From the NCBI RefSeq assembly GCF_015832195.1, contig NC_052016.1, positions 25,317,129 to 25,381,128 on the forward strand: a stretch of 64,000 nucleotides of DNA, written 5' to 3'. Below the pieces are notes generated by a model. The model worked only from the letters and a program-made list of their open reading frames with translations. It was not told where the DNA came from and did no database searches. Within the stretch, counting starts at the first letter, position 1. The number at the start of each line of letters is the position of its first letter. Origin of the DNA: Motacilla alba alba (Eukaryota; Chordata; Aves; Passeriformes; Motacillidae). Made by a program: the position numbers and the translations under genes. Positions 50,112 to 61,033 of the stretch are shown piece after piece.

Positions 50112-51109
50112 ATTTTTTTTTTACTTGCATCTCTCACCTCACTTTTTTAATTCCCCATGCTCTCAAAAGGGCATCCTGACAGCAGTGAACTGCATCACAT
50201 TCTAATGACCTTAAAAATAAATGCTGAGCAGCACTAGCCAGCATGATGCAGAGCACTGGAATCTTTCAGCTGAAGCCCTCTGTTAAGATTAATCTTAGGA
50301 AGTAAACAGCTTATGTGTCTCCAAGTAGCTTGAAAGGAGAACTGCACTTGAAATCCAAGCCACTTCAATAATTAATCCTTTTACTACTCTTGCCAGCGCT
50401 ACTCTATCTCACAACCAGAAGGGAGTGGAAGGCTAAATCAAGTCTGGAGCTATCTTATGCCTAAATAAGGCTGCCATACTCTACTAATGCTGGCTTTGTA
50501 GTCAGTTGTTGGTGAGGCTGAAAAATAAACTCAGCAAGTTTTCAGAAGGATTGGCATACTGCTGTAGTCAGCTGCATGACGGCCACTGCTGATGGCTCTA
50601 AGGGTTACAAGAACAAGATGCCCATTTCTTAGTAAGGCTCTTGTGAAAAATGCACTGAATGCAAGCAGCTGCAGCTCTAGCGTGGCAGACCCAAGATTTA
50701 ATTCACATGAAAGCCAACATGAAGCTTGTGGAGAAGAGAACCTCAAAGTTACAAGTCAGTGCAGGACTACTGCTCCTTATGCGTGTTGTGGGGAAAGGCT
50801 ACATGGAACTGCCCGTAGTGAGAAGTGAGCCAAGCACTCAGCCTTGCCAAAGCCACCAGCAAAAGAATTCCTGGAGCATTTGCAAACTTGAGAGCTCCTC
50901 TATTGGACATAAACCAATAGTGAAAAGAGAGCTAAAGCCGCAATTGTTTTGCATCTTAAGATGTGTAGGAAGAAACAGCTTCTTATGCTTGGGACCCAGG
51001 TCTAAAAAATGCATGGGAACACATGATAGCCAAGATTAACTACAGTTCAAAAATAGAGCCGGTTGCTTTAAAGTGAAAAACCTGCAGATCAAGACACTAG
51101 CGATTTGCA
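50112..51109. other. DNA between CR1 and CpG island
   Basis: No gene recognised. In human the 3' end of USP16 lies next to the CCT8 3' end; I find no USP16 coding sequence here on either strand. Confidence 0.45.
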
Positions 51110-51905
51110 TGTTGGTGAGTATCCCCGCCGGCCAGGCCGGAGACCAGGGACCTGCGGCCCCGACAGGGGGATCGACTGCCCCTCTTGTCCCCCTGAATTA
51201 CGAGAGCAAAGTCTTATCCCTGCAAATGCCGGCATGGAGTCAACCCCTATTCCGGGGGAGGTGCGCGGTGCGGGTGGCGCAGCCCAGGCACAGCCCGGGG
51301 GATTTCCGAAGTTGAAACTTGGTGTGGGAGGTGCCGAAGCAGACATGCCATTTTTCCGATTCCTTCTATCTGCGCGTGTCTCGGAGAGAGGATCGGGGGA
51401 GTGGCAACGCCTCCTGTTTTCGGCGGGCCACTCACAGCCTCTGCCACTGCCCGACCTCCAAAAAAGACGTCGAACGGGCCGGGCCCGCCCCGTGGCTCGG
51501 TGAGAGCGCTCCGGGCCCGGCCCACGCCACGCAGGCCCCAGCCCCTCTGCCGCCGAGGCGCGGAGGGCGGGACCCACGGCCCGTGGGTCTGACGTCACCG
51601 CCCGCCCCGCCCGCCGGTCCGCGCAGGCTCAGTCCCAGCCAGGGCTGCGCATGCTCCCTGCGCGCCCTCGAGCCCGCCCGCTGCCCCCCCCACCGGAGCC
51701 ACCGCCGCCATCTTGCCTCCCTCCCCGGCGGCCCTGGCTCGCCGCCGGCCCGTGCGGTCAGGCACCGCCGAGTTTGGGCACCCATCGTCTCCCGAAGAAG
51801 CACATCCCGCCCCACCCTCCTCCACGCCAAGCGGAGGCTTTCAAACCATCCTAAACCGCGGCAGTCTCAGCCGCTGCGAAAAGCGGCTCATGGCCGATCC
51901 GTGCA
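51110..51905. promoter_or_regulatory. CpG island with housekeeping-promoter motifs, gene unknown
   Basis: This GC-rich block contains a full CRE TGACGTCA (51,590-51,597), GC boxes (CCGCCCGCCCCGCCCGCC, 51,599-51,616), an NRF1-like TGCGCATGC (51,646-51,654) and a YY1-type GCCGCCATCTTG (51,704-51,715). Its complement, CAAGATGGCGGC, is the form usually found just after a start site, so minus-strand transcription is favoured. A plus-strand donor-like GGCTCG|GTGAGAG (near 51,500) suggests the other direction as well. A 9-bp-arm palindrome lies at 51,571-51,589. No protein family is recognised in the open frames. Confidence 0.6.
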
Positions 51906-51983
51906 GCAACAGCACCACTGCAGCCATTTAAACCACATTAAACAGCAGCTTTCCCAGTTCCCTTTTCAGATAAACAGAATACA

Positions 51984-53730
51984 ATGAGTATATTCCCAGG
52001 TGAATGGGAAGGGTCAGGACAAGACACATCAGGCACAGCACATTTTACAAAGACCGATCAGGAGAGCAGAGCTCAACCCTCGGGTGATTCAGGAGCACAG
52101 CTTCCACCACCCCAAGATATCAACAGCGACAACACTATAACCACCGCAGCCGGACACGACAAGCCTAAGCCATCACAGACCCCACCCTGCTTTTGGCCCA
52201 CAACAGGCAAAACTCCAGCACCTCACCTGCCTGCCCCAAGAGCCTGGTTTCCAAGGCAACAGTTCAGCTCCATGATTCACCCACGTTTTCCCATTTTCAA
52301 AAGACTTTTTATGACCGCTCTTCTTCCAACTCAGAGAATGTGCTCGGGAATTCCTACCATGACAGAATGCACATTTTCCTCAAACCTCCTTTCCAGAGCA
52401 AGATGGCAACACCCTTTCTGCATCCTATGTAAATACTCCCTATGTGTCTACATCGATGCCATTTTCAGTGCCACCGATGGCGGGTTCAGCCATTGCACCC
52501 TCACTTCCCCTGTGTGCACAACCACAGGTGGTCGGTCCTCCCTGTGCCTCAGACAAGAGAGGGAGGGATGCCTGGGATGGAGGCACCCTTCGGGCCAGAA
52601 GAAGGTGCATCCAGGCAAACTACAAATCCACCAGATACAGGTATAGATTTGATTTAATTCCCAAAAAATATTCTGCAAGATGCCACATCAACAAATTGGG
52701 CAAAGATCAGACGGACAACACTGAAAGAAAGAGACTGACATACCAGACACAGATAGCATTGCATTGCCAGTGAGATACAGAAGACAAAATGAAAACCCTA
52801 GATGCGAACCCCTGAATCATCAGGTCATCAAAGATTAATCAGAAGCTGTGAAAACCGGTGGCCTTGGCTCACCATACTTTAAGCAGCTTCTGGAAGGCAT
52901 TTTTAACAATTACTACTTGGTGCCTTTCAATTGTAGGTACATTGCCTTGACAATTTTTACAGATTTACAACTCCTGCTGTGGGATGCAAGATGGCAAAAG
53001 GCTCTCATTCAACTGAGAAACAGATATGCAGGAGAGCCACACACGGGTCTCACATTGGCTCAATTAGCAGGAGATGAATCCCATGACAGACCTGAAGATT
53101 AATTAGTCAGCAGAGTTGCCTCAAGACATGACTGCAGACATCAAAGAGGCAGCATAAAGGGCAATTTTGCAAATTCAACCAACTGGAACTCCAGAAGGTA
53201 TTTACACAGAAGTAAAGCAAGGTCTCTCCAAGTCTTTCACTTCATTCATTGATTGTCTTACGCAAGCAGTGGACCGACAAGTGAGTGATAAGGTGGCAAA
53301 GCCACACTTGCTTCAAAGTTTCGCTTTTGGAAATGCCAATGCAGAGTGCAAACATATAATTAGTGCCATTCCTGGTCAACCAGCCATGACTGAAATGACA
53401 GAGGCATGCAACAAAACAAACACACCTCAGCACATTGCAGCCATTCAAGCAGGCATTTGGATGGAACAGGTTGGAAAAATTCTTCAAGAGCAGTGCGAAG
53501 AATTGTCAAAAATGCTCGAGGCGCTGCATCCAGCTCTTCAACGGGCCGGTTCCACAGAAGTGATGGCCACAGCATTTGCTGCAGGACCATGCTTCAGATG
53601 CAGAAGATACGGACATGTGAAAAAGAACTGTCCAGAACCAGTGAAAAGTGCGAAAGCACCAGGCCTTTGCCCAAGATGCAGAAAAAGGGCAACGCTATGC
53701 AGATGAGTGTTATTCCAAATATGGAATAGA
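51984..53730 (+). pseudogene. Betaretrovirus-like gag remnant
   Basis: The first part (to about 52,770) is Pro/Gln-rich and switches frame at least twice. The capsid is clear from 52,920: the frame ends at a stop at 53,101-53,103 and resumes from 53,167. The major homology region is recognisable near 53,250-53,355, ending in a NANAECK motif. One complete CX2CX4HX4C zinc knuckle lies at 53,590-53,631. The second knuckle begins (CPRC) but is broken by a frameshift before the stop near 53,704. No protease follows. Confidence 0.85.
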
Positions 53731-55080
53731 TGGAAATCTTTTATTGTGAAAAATGCTTCCCAGGGAGGGAAACCACCATGTAAAGATAAAAGTATTAGTA
53801 ATTATTCAATTACCCAAAATGTCTCAGAAGACAGAGCATGGGAAATGTCAGTCAGATCCTGTCTGTAGGGTCATCAGCTGATTCACCAATGGTTCAGAGT
53901 TTTAGGGATTGAGGGATTGTTGGTATTGAGTTTGTAACCTTTGTTATTTTTTGTTTTTATAGGTAATACTGATAAATAGTGATTGTTGCTAATGCTATAT
54001 GAATGCTTTAAAAAGGTTGTCTTATCCCCTTCAAACACTTCCTGTTGATAAGTTGATCATATAATGTGAATTCTCAGATTTTTGTGATAAGAATTATTAT
54101 TAAGGTATTGTTGTAGTATTTGCAGCCGGCTTTCATGTGTTTTACTATGTCTTTGTGTGATCACCTACAACACACGTGTCTCTTCAGGATTCTGCCTTTT
54201 TATTTCTTAATTACTCATATGTTTTTGGGATTTTTTTATCCAGATTGCCAGTCTCATGGTTTTCTTCAGTCATTATTACAGAAGTACTTCAGCAGAGAGT
54301 TCAGTTGTAACATTAATTTCTTTTTTTTTGGGGGGGGGGTTCAATTTTGTACTAGGTAATCAGTCTTTCATTCAGCTGCATCTCCTCCACCTTCATACTC
54401 TCGGTGTCCAAATCCAGGCTCACAATCCTGACTGTGACCAAATTCAGATCTCTGAAGAAGAGAAGAAGATTTGCTGTGTTTGAAGAATCTCTATCCCAAA
54501 AAAAAAAACTTCGGAGGGATTAAATTAGTTAATGGTTAGATTGGTTTTTAACCCTAAAGTTTCTAATTCATAACTGTTATTTTTAAGAGTCTTGTTTTAA
54601 AATGTATTAAGTGATACTCACCAATTAGAGTTCGAGCTCTGGCCAAGCTCTAGCTCTACTTGGATGGAGTGATTGACAATCAACCCACATGTTTTCTGCA
54701 TCAAAGAGTATTCAAGTCTTTTTGACTTGGCAATTTGACCATATATGACAGCTGAGCATATTGTCAAAGGGAGTTTGGAGAAAAGTGAATCTGGACATGA
54801 TTTCTCCAATTTTCTGTTGTTTTAAGGTTTATCAGCTGTCGCAGACTCTGGGATAAGAGTTCAGTTTTGTAGTGCTTGGTAATTGTATGATTTCGCATGT
54901 GATTATGTGTATTATCTGATTGATTCCTAATTGCTCTTAGTTTCTTCTTTACTACATGCATTGTTTTGCTCTTGATGTTTTCTCCTTTTCATAACCAAAG
55001 AATGTTAATAATAGCAACTTATGTTGCTATCTTATATTTCTCTATGCAATTTTGCAAAACAGAACTGATTGATGTTTAAT
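53731..55080. other. Unassigned sequence between gag and env remnants
   Basis: This is AT-rich and without a recognisable pol frame. A T9G10 run lies at about 54,322-54,340. Either pol was replaced or deleted and foreign DNA is inserted, or the internal region is too decayed to read. Confidence 0.5.
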
Positions 55081-55179
55081 TTTCACATCAGGACCCATTC
55101 TTCACTTCTGGGATTTTGAGAAAATCCTCCAGTCCCTGCAGGGACATGGATTTGTTTGTGTTTTAACAGATAAAAAGTC

Positions 55180-56270
55180 CAGGTGGATTTCAGTGAAGGA
55201 TGTGAAACTCTATCAAGTGCAAGAAAACACTGACCACTCCACAAGCAGAGAAGAAGACACACAGATGTGGACTGGACAGAGATTCCAGCCCCTGTGCTTC
55301 GCCCACAGAAGACTGTGGACTTTGGGTTTCTTCATGGGTGTGGGAATCGGTGATGTTGTAGAATTTTTTTTTGATGATGGCTTACGTGAAATATGGGGTG
55401 TGGTCGAATGTGTGTCTGACGATAGCTGACAAAGTTGTTAGTGCAGTGTTCATGGTTCAGACAAGAAGGGGAGTTTGGAACAAATTTCTCCCTGAGGCTC
55501 TTTATGAACCTCAAGAATTGGAAATTCTTGGCTCAGTGAAGATGGATTTCTGTATAGTATTTAGTCTTCCTGGGTCAAAACAAAATAAAGGACAAAATAA
55601 CAGATGTAATCCCAAATCACATTATGTATAGAAATGTGACATCTTGGTGCAATTTCACAGGAAGGATGATCACACCGTCCAACCGGGTTTCATTGCAATT
55701 ACTGCAAGGAATCTTCTTCATTTGTGGGGACAGAACTTGGCCTGTCATCACATCCAATGTCAAAGGTGGTCCATGCAGCACTGGGAGACTTTCTTTACTG
55801 ACACCCAACATGACAATGATAAGAGAACAAAGACATAGAGGGAAAAAATTTGTCAGTCGATACGACCCCAATTGTGATGACAATGTTAATACATGGAAAA
55901 AAGGGCAGAAATTGATAACAGCTCTGCTTCTGCCGCAGGCAGCTGCAGAAGCGGCCTTGAAGCAATTGGATCAAATGGGGTGTTGACTGAGTAAGCACTC
56001 TCGTGCTACCTCTCTCGCACTGAGCAATTTGTTAGCTGATGTTCAAGGTGTGAGACAGGCGACTCTGCAAAACAGAGTGGCAGTTGATTATCTTTTGTTA
56101 GTACATGGACGTGGATGTGAGGAATTTGAAAGAATGCGTTGCATGAATTTGTCTGATCCTTCAAAATCTATTCAAGAAAGCATAGAACAGTTAGAAGATG
56201 GAGGGGCCAAACTCAGGGAAGGGAATGGCTGGATGGTGTGTTCGGTTGGTTTAATGTTGCATCATCATTG
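55180..56270 (+). pseudogene. Avian-retrovirus-like env remnant
   Basis: A short stretch at about 55,170-55,230 resembles the end of the polymerase frame. Surface-subunit-like sequence then runs through several frames. The frame 55,624-55,986 carries Cys- and Trp-rich surface-subunit sequence and enters the transmembrane subunit just before a TGA. The next frame (to 56,271) has the heptad-rich helix, a LQNR motif and a Cys-containing loop like that of avian sarcoma/leukosis-type transmembrane subunits, but one Cys of the usual Cys-Cys pair is replaced. No membrane anchor is seen before the stop. The gene is non-functional as it stands. Confidence 0.75.
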
Positions 56271-56397
56271 AGAGAATTTTTGAAGATAGGAGTGTATGTA
56301 CTGATTTGTGTCGCAGTCCTTTTAAAATTTGTGCCATGTCTACTTTAGTGTATCCGATAGATGATGGATGAGGCTGTCAAAGGAGTGGTTTTGGTTC

Positions 56398-56413
56398 AAA
56401 GAGAAGGGGGAGA
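56398..56413 (+). other. Polypurine tract
   Basis: A 16-base uninterrupted purine run, AAAGAGAAGGGGGAGA, ends immediately before the TG of the LTR. This is the normal plus-strand primer position. Confidence 0.8.
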
Positions 56414-57016
56414 TGTGGAAACCCAGAGCACCGGGAATATTTCTCTGTCTGCTCTGGGGTGCCCTGACCCCCAAGGGAGCACTGACTTTGACCCTCATTC
56501 ATGGAGAAGGTTTTCTAGACTTCAAGATAGACTAGAATCCACAAAAGTGTGAAATAGATTATAGAGAGCAGTGTAGGTATACCACTTGATGAGAAATTTA
56601 GGTTTTGGGATTTTTAGTATGTTGTGGATGGAAGCAAGATGGAGGGCACAGGATGTTGTCCTGGGTTTCTTCTTCATGCTTCTTCTTTCTTCTTCATGGA
56701 TTTGGGTGGCATTTTGTAATTGGGCAGAAAAGTCCACATTGAGGGCTCTTTGGGATCAGTTATTGGGTTAAAAAGGAAAATAGTCCAGGTGTCAGTTCTT
56801 AATTGGATAGTTTAGTCTTAAAAGACCTTGTAACAAGAGACTGTTAGCCATTTTGTGCCTTCTAATGGAAAGCTGCTGAACTCACAGTAGTGAGACTGTT
56901 TTACTGATAAGAAATAATAAACACCTGAGTCCAAACTTGAAACTGCCGTCTCAAGTGACTTCAGTCCAGACCCAGAGAAACCGACAACTGGTACCCTGGG
57001 AACTGGTACCCCCACA
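56414..57016 (+). mobile_element. 3' LTR of the provirus
   Basis: It begins TGTGGAAACCC and ends GGTACCCCCACA (603 bases), with TG/CA ends. AATAAA is at 56,916-56,921, leaving about 95 bases of R/U5. The flanking bases on the right are CTTCTC; the matching left copy of a target duplication cannot be tested because the 5' end is missing. Confidence 0.8.
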
Positions 57017-57299
57017 CTTCTCAATAATATATATATACAGCATCAGCACATTCTCTCTAAGTGGCAGAGACTATCGTTACAACGAAGCGTTTCCAGCTGC
57101 AGTTCTGACTGGCAGATGTGCCAGGACAGAAGGCATTTGTTGATCTACCCTCTTTCCTGTGCAACCTGACATTAGCAGTGCAAATATTTTCACATTCTTT
57201 CATTGTCATCATGTCCAAGCAGCTAGAGATCACGCAGATGGAATGTCAAGACAGATGTTCTCAAAGTACCTCCTTTTCTTAACAGCTTTTAAAGTGTGC

Positions 57300-59890
57300 A
57301 CAGTGCTCTGTATCTTCTTTCCCAGACAGACCTGCCATCACTTTTTTCACTCTCACATCTTTGTTGCAAACGCCCAGCAGCTGTTTGCATAGAAAAAGGC
57401 TCTAAAAACAAAAGCGAGCCTTAGGCTGCACCTTCCACGTGCCCCATGTAAGCCACATCAAACTCACTAGTGCACTCTGTCCTTCCCTTCTGTGCTGCAT
57501 CTACCATTGTGTTCTCTGGATTTTGGACCTAAAGGTAGGCACAGTTGTTTCCACAGAGGGATTTTGGACCTAAAGGTAGGCACAGTTGTTTCCACAGAGG
57601 GATTGGAAGAGGCATAGGCAGCAGCACAAGTAGCTCTCGCGTAACTTTAATCCTTACGACTTCTGCCGTGAGTTCGGTTGGTAGGCCAGTAACAGCCACG
57701 CTCCTTTTACAGCCAGTACGCTGCAGCCGCCAGCCTGGTGCTCTGCAGCTTCGTTCTTCGACTCTTGTAACCTATGCTGCTTTTACTCTCCTGGAGGGCA
57801 ATAGGCATCTATTTCCCGCACAGATCATTGTGGCGGCAGGGAAGGGCTCTAGCACACTGCTTCTGCCAAAAGACACTCGGGCCAGGCACTTACATTATCA
57901 GCACGCCTTAGCCCCATATTATGCACTCTTGTCATCTGAATCATACCGGAAAGCATTTCACAGAGAGAAAATGTGCCAGGACAACAGGCTTGGCTGGAGC
58001 GCACCTGGAAATTTGTATTTGCATCGCATTCAAGGGGCAGTCCTCTTTCCTATACAACCTGCAAACCGCTGTCAGCTCGCAGTGCTGTCTGCCCGCTCCT
58101 TCTTAACTTGAAGTACCAGTGTGCACATAACAGCCTCACAAGGACAAAAGATCTGGAGGGATGTCCAAAACATTAGTGTAGCACAGACACTGAAAAGTAG
58201 CAAAGCTGAATGCCTTTGCTGAGCTTCAGTTCTGTGCTGATCACGGAATGAAGCGGCAGAGTACCGGGATGTTGTACACAGTGTACCTCATTGCAGAAAT
58301 CGAGACAGAGCTCGTTCACAGAGTCAGGTGAGAATACACTTGTGGCCAAGGGACTTCATCACAAAACGTGGGGATAAGCACTTTCTTACCCCTTCACTGC
58401 TGCAAAAGCTATGCAGCTATAGATAACCGAAAAGCACACGTCAATCCAAAAGGCTTTCTAATGTCCCCTTCTCGTTGCCCAGCTTGTGATGCGGTGTTGT
58501 GCTCTATCTCCCTTGAATAGAGAACAACTAATCCAGCAAAAGTGCTTCTCTTCTGGCCTCTTTCCCTACACGACAGCTACATGGACAGTTTCGTCTCTGA
58601 TAAATGAAAAAGGCTCAACTGTACTTTGAGCTGAGAAAAAACCTTGCACAGCACGCAGTGTTTGTGTGCAGCATATGCACTAAAAAGTGGCAAATCTGAA
58701 TGCCTTTGCTGGGCATCACAGCTGTGTGGATCACAGAAGGTGAAGAATGGAGCAGAAGAGCACAGGGCTTGTGTGAGCAGTGTACCCAATTGCAGAAGTC
58801 CAGCAACAGCTCGTTCACAAGCAGAGTCAGCTGAGAATATGCTTGCAGCTGTGGGACGTCATCACAAAACGTCGAGATAAGCTTTTTATTACAGCTTCAC
58901 TGCTGCAGATTTCTGCTAAACACAAGATGTCCTTAAAGTCGTCCTTCACCTTTCACTGAAATAGCGCACACCAGAGATGACTCTGAGATGTGCCCAGAAC
59001 TGAAGCTCAGCAAAGGCATTTGGCTTTGTGCTTTTCAGCATCTGTGTCACACGTATACACTGTGACATCTTTTAGGATCTTTCACCTTTGCGAGGCTGGA
59101 ATGTGCCTGCTGGTATTTGAGCTGAGGAGGAGCGGGCAGAGGGCGTGGCGATCTGACAGCAGTTTGCAGGTTGGCTAGGAAAGAGGAGTGCCCCTTGAAT
59201 GTGCAGCAAATACAAGTCTCAGGGGCAAGCTCCGGACAAGTGAGCTGTCCTGGAACAGTTTCTCCTTGCAAGACATAGTGGAAAAGCTTTTCGCTAAGAT
59301 GCAGACAACAAGAGACACAGAATATTGGAGATATGGAGCGCTCCAAAGGTAAGTGCCGGTCCCAGGCGTTTTTTGGCAGAAGCAGCGCTCCAGAGCGCAC
59401 CGCTGCCGCCACAGAGATCTGTGTGAGAAGAAGCCGCTTCTTCAGCTCCGGGAGACGGAGAGTGCGGCAGCTTCTGAGAGGTGAAGAACGAAGCCACAAA
59501 GCACCGGACTTGTATACACAGCGTTCAGCCTGCTAGGGGATGGTGACTGCCACTCGCCTGCCTGTTGAATTCACGTTAGCATTTGTATGGAAGAAGTTCA
59601 TGGACAACTTCCCTATGGTTCTAATTAGTCCTCCTCCAGTGCTCTGTGGAAGTTCTTGTGCATCCCGTTAGGCTCCAAGATCCAGAGAACTCGATGGCAA
59701 CTGCAGAAAAGAAGGGCACCGGTGAATTTGGTGTGGTTTATGTGGCGCAAGGGGAAAGGTGCAGCCCATGGCTGGCTTTTACTTCTACTGCCCATTGCCA
59801 CGGGAGCAGCTGCTGAAAGATGTTAGGAGAGTTGTGAGAGTGAAAAATGGGACAACACATCTTGCTGAGAAGGGGAGTGCCAAGCAGCAG
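57300..59890. repeat. Large diverged inverted repeat with an internal tandem copy
   Basis: The left arm (about 57,300-58,260) and the reverse complement of the right arm (about 58,975-59,890) can be aligned by eye over most of their length. Landmarks shared in order: a TTTTTCACTCTCACA/CAGCAGCTG block, GGCTGCACCTT, GCTTCGTTCTTC, CACAGATC-TGTGGCGGCAG, CTGCTTCTGCCAAAA, GGCACTTAC, CCAGGACA and TGCCTTTGCTGAGCTTCAG. A further partial direct copy of 58,178-58,408 lies in the spacer at 58,660-58,915. No gene or named repeat is recognised; long open frames in the arms are not conserved between them. Confidence 0.75.
57519..57600 (+). repeat. Perfect 41-bp tandem duplication
   Basis: Bases 57,519-57,559 are repeated exactly at 57,560-57,600 (unit begins GATTTTGGACC and ends TCCACAGAGG). 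It lies in the left arm of the inverted repeat and has no counterpart in the right arm. Confidence 0.97.
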
Positions 59891-59980
59891 GGTGTTGTGT
59901 GTTCTTCCAAAGCTGTTTGGAGAAAGAATGTTTTGTGTTCTGCAGAAACCTGCCACAATGAATGTTTAAGAAAGTGCTTA

Positions 59981-60551
59981 TGTCCACATTTAGAGAGGAG
60001 CTCCCACAGCAATCACGATCAGACTAAGAATGGTTTATTGTTTAGATAACATCAGTCTCAAAGGCCATGAGATTTATAAGACAGCAAGCAGTTGGCCATA
60101 GTCTAAGATGGTCACAAATTCTTTGTTGCAAGACTTTCTAATAATAATTTTCTAATAATAACTTTCTAATCCAATGGACAGTTGCCAGAGAGTATGTTTT
60201 GTTTTTCTAACCTGTCACCTTTACTTCTTTCTACTGCAATGTGGACACTTTTGTCCAATAAGGTCTGATTACATGTACACATATATGTCTCTATTATAAT
60301 ACCTAAACTCTTAGCTTATTCTATTACAATCATGACTACATTACTATATTATAAAACCCTTCATTATCTTATCTAATACAGTTTCTTACTTACTTAAGAC
60401 ATATTCTTACTTATAACTATAGAAACATAAGTTGATGATTTCTCTGTTCAAGGTTCTGTGTACCTTGCTTTCACATCAATCTAGGCTTCTTCTAAGGCTG
60501 TAAATCAAACCCTCTTGAGTCAGTGAAGATTTCTGTGTTTCGATTCCCACA
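59981..60551 (-). mobile_element. Avian ERV-K-like LTR
   Basis: On the minus strand the element begins TGTGGGAATCG (60,551) and ends near AAATGTGGACA (59,981), with AATAAA opposite about 60,030. The AT-rich U3 contains repeated TTATTATTAGAAA-type words and resembles a known avian class II LTR. No target duplication is found, so the ends are provisional. It abuts the right arm of the inverted repeat. Confidence 0.6.
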
Positions 60552-60751
60552 CCTCTTCCAGCTCTCTCAGGAAATTCCAACTTGAGTGTTTTTCAGTGTT
60601 TTCATAAGTGGGCTTTTTCCGGGTAGATCCTGCAAACACTGCCTGTCTAAGGAAAAATCGAATGTCCCAGCTATGGAACATGTAGACCGAAGTTTGTGTG
60701 TCATCAGTGAGATGTGTGTGCTCACACACACATGCAGTGAGAGCACAGTGT

Positions 60752-61033
60752 TGTTATGGTGAAGGGTGTGGGTTGGAGACAGAGATGACACACACTCCAG
60801 AGGTCTTGTGACAAACAGCCTGTTTTATTGTTCAGAGCTTACTTTTATAGGGAGTTCAAAACTCCCGGGTCTAGACAGCTCATTGGTCTGATCCTCACAC
60901 AGCCCAGCTCCTGACTAATGAGATACCTGCAGCCCAGGCTGGAAGGTGATAGGTGCAGGTCCCTGTCTTTCAACCCAGGCACTCCAATGGCACAGAGTGG
61001 AGTCTGGAACCACTGATGCAGAGCAATGTAACA
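60752..61033 (-). mobile_element. Solo-like LTR related to the 26.2-kb LTR
   Basis: On the minus strand this reads ACCAATGAGCTGTCT, then CCCTATAAAAG (TATA), then AATAAA 12 bases later. This is the same promoter layout as the LTR at 26,163-26,503. Candidate ends TGTTACAT (61,033) and CCATAACA (60,752) are inverted repeats, but no target duplication matches. Confidence 0.5.

Larger units (their letters stand above)
51984..57016 (+). mobile_element. 5'-truncated class II-type endogenous retrovirus
   Basis: The order on the plus strand is gag (about 51,984-53,730), unassigned sequence (53,731-55,080), env (about 55,180-56,270), a polypurine tract (56,398-56,413) and a 3' LTR (56,414-57,016). The 5' LTR and primer-binding site are not found; instead the CpG island lies directly upstream. 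Protease, RT, RNase H and most of integrase are missing. The Gag capsid and nucleocapsid resemble betaretroviruses, while the Env transmembrane region resembles avian alpharetroviruses. Such mixed elements are known in birds. Coding is broken by stops and frameshifts. Confidence 0.82.

Noticed and set aside
51319..51987. A 222-codon plus-strand frame across the second CpG island
   Set aside because: Probably a GC-driven open frame. It is mentioned in a finding because it reaches the gag remnant, but there is no domain or splice support to call it a gene.
57545..58111. A 188-codon plus-strand frame in the inverted repeat
   Set aside because: The matching region of the other arm does not keep the same frame, so there is no sign of selection for a protein.
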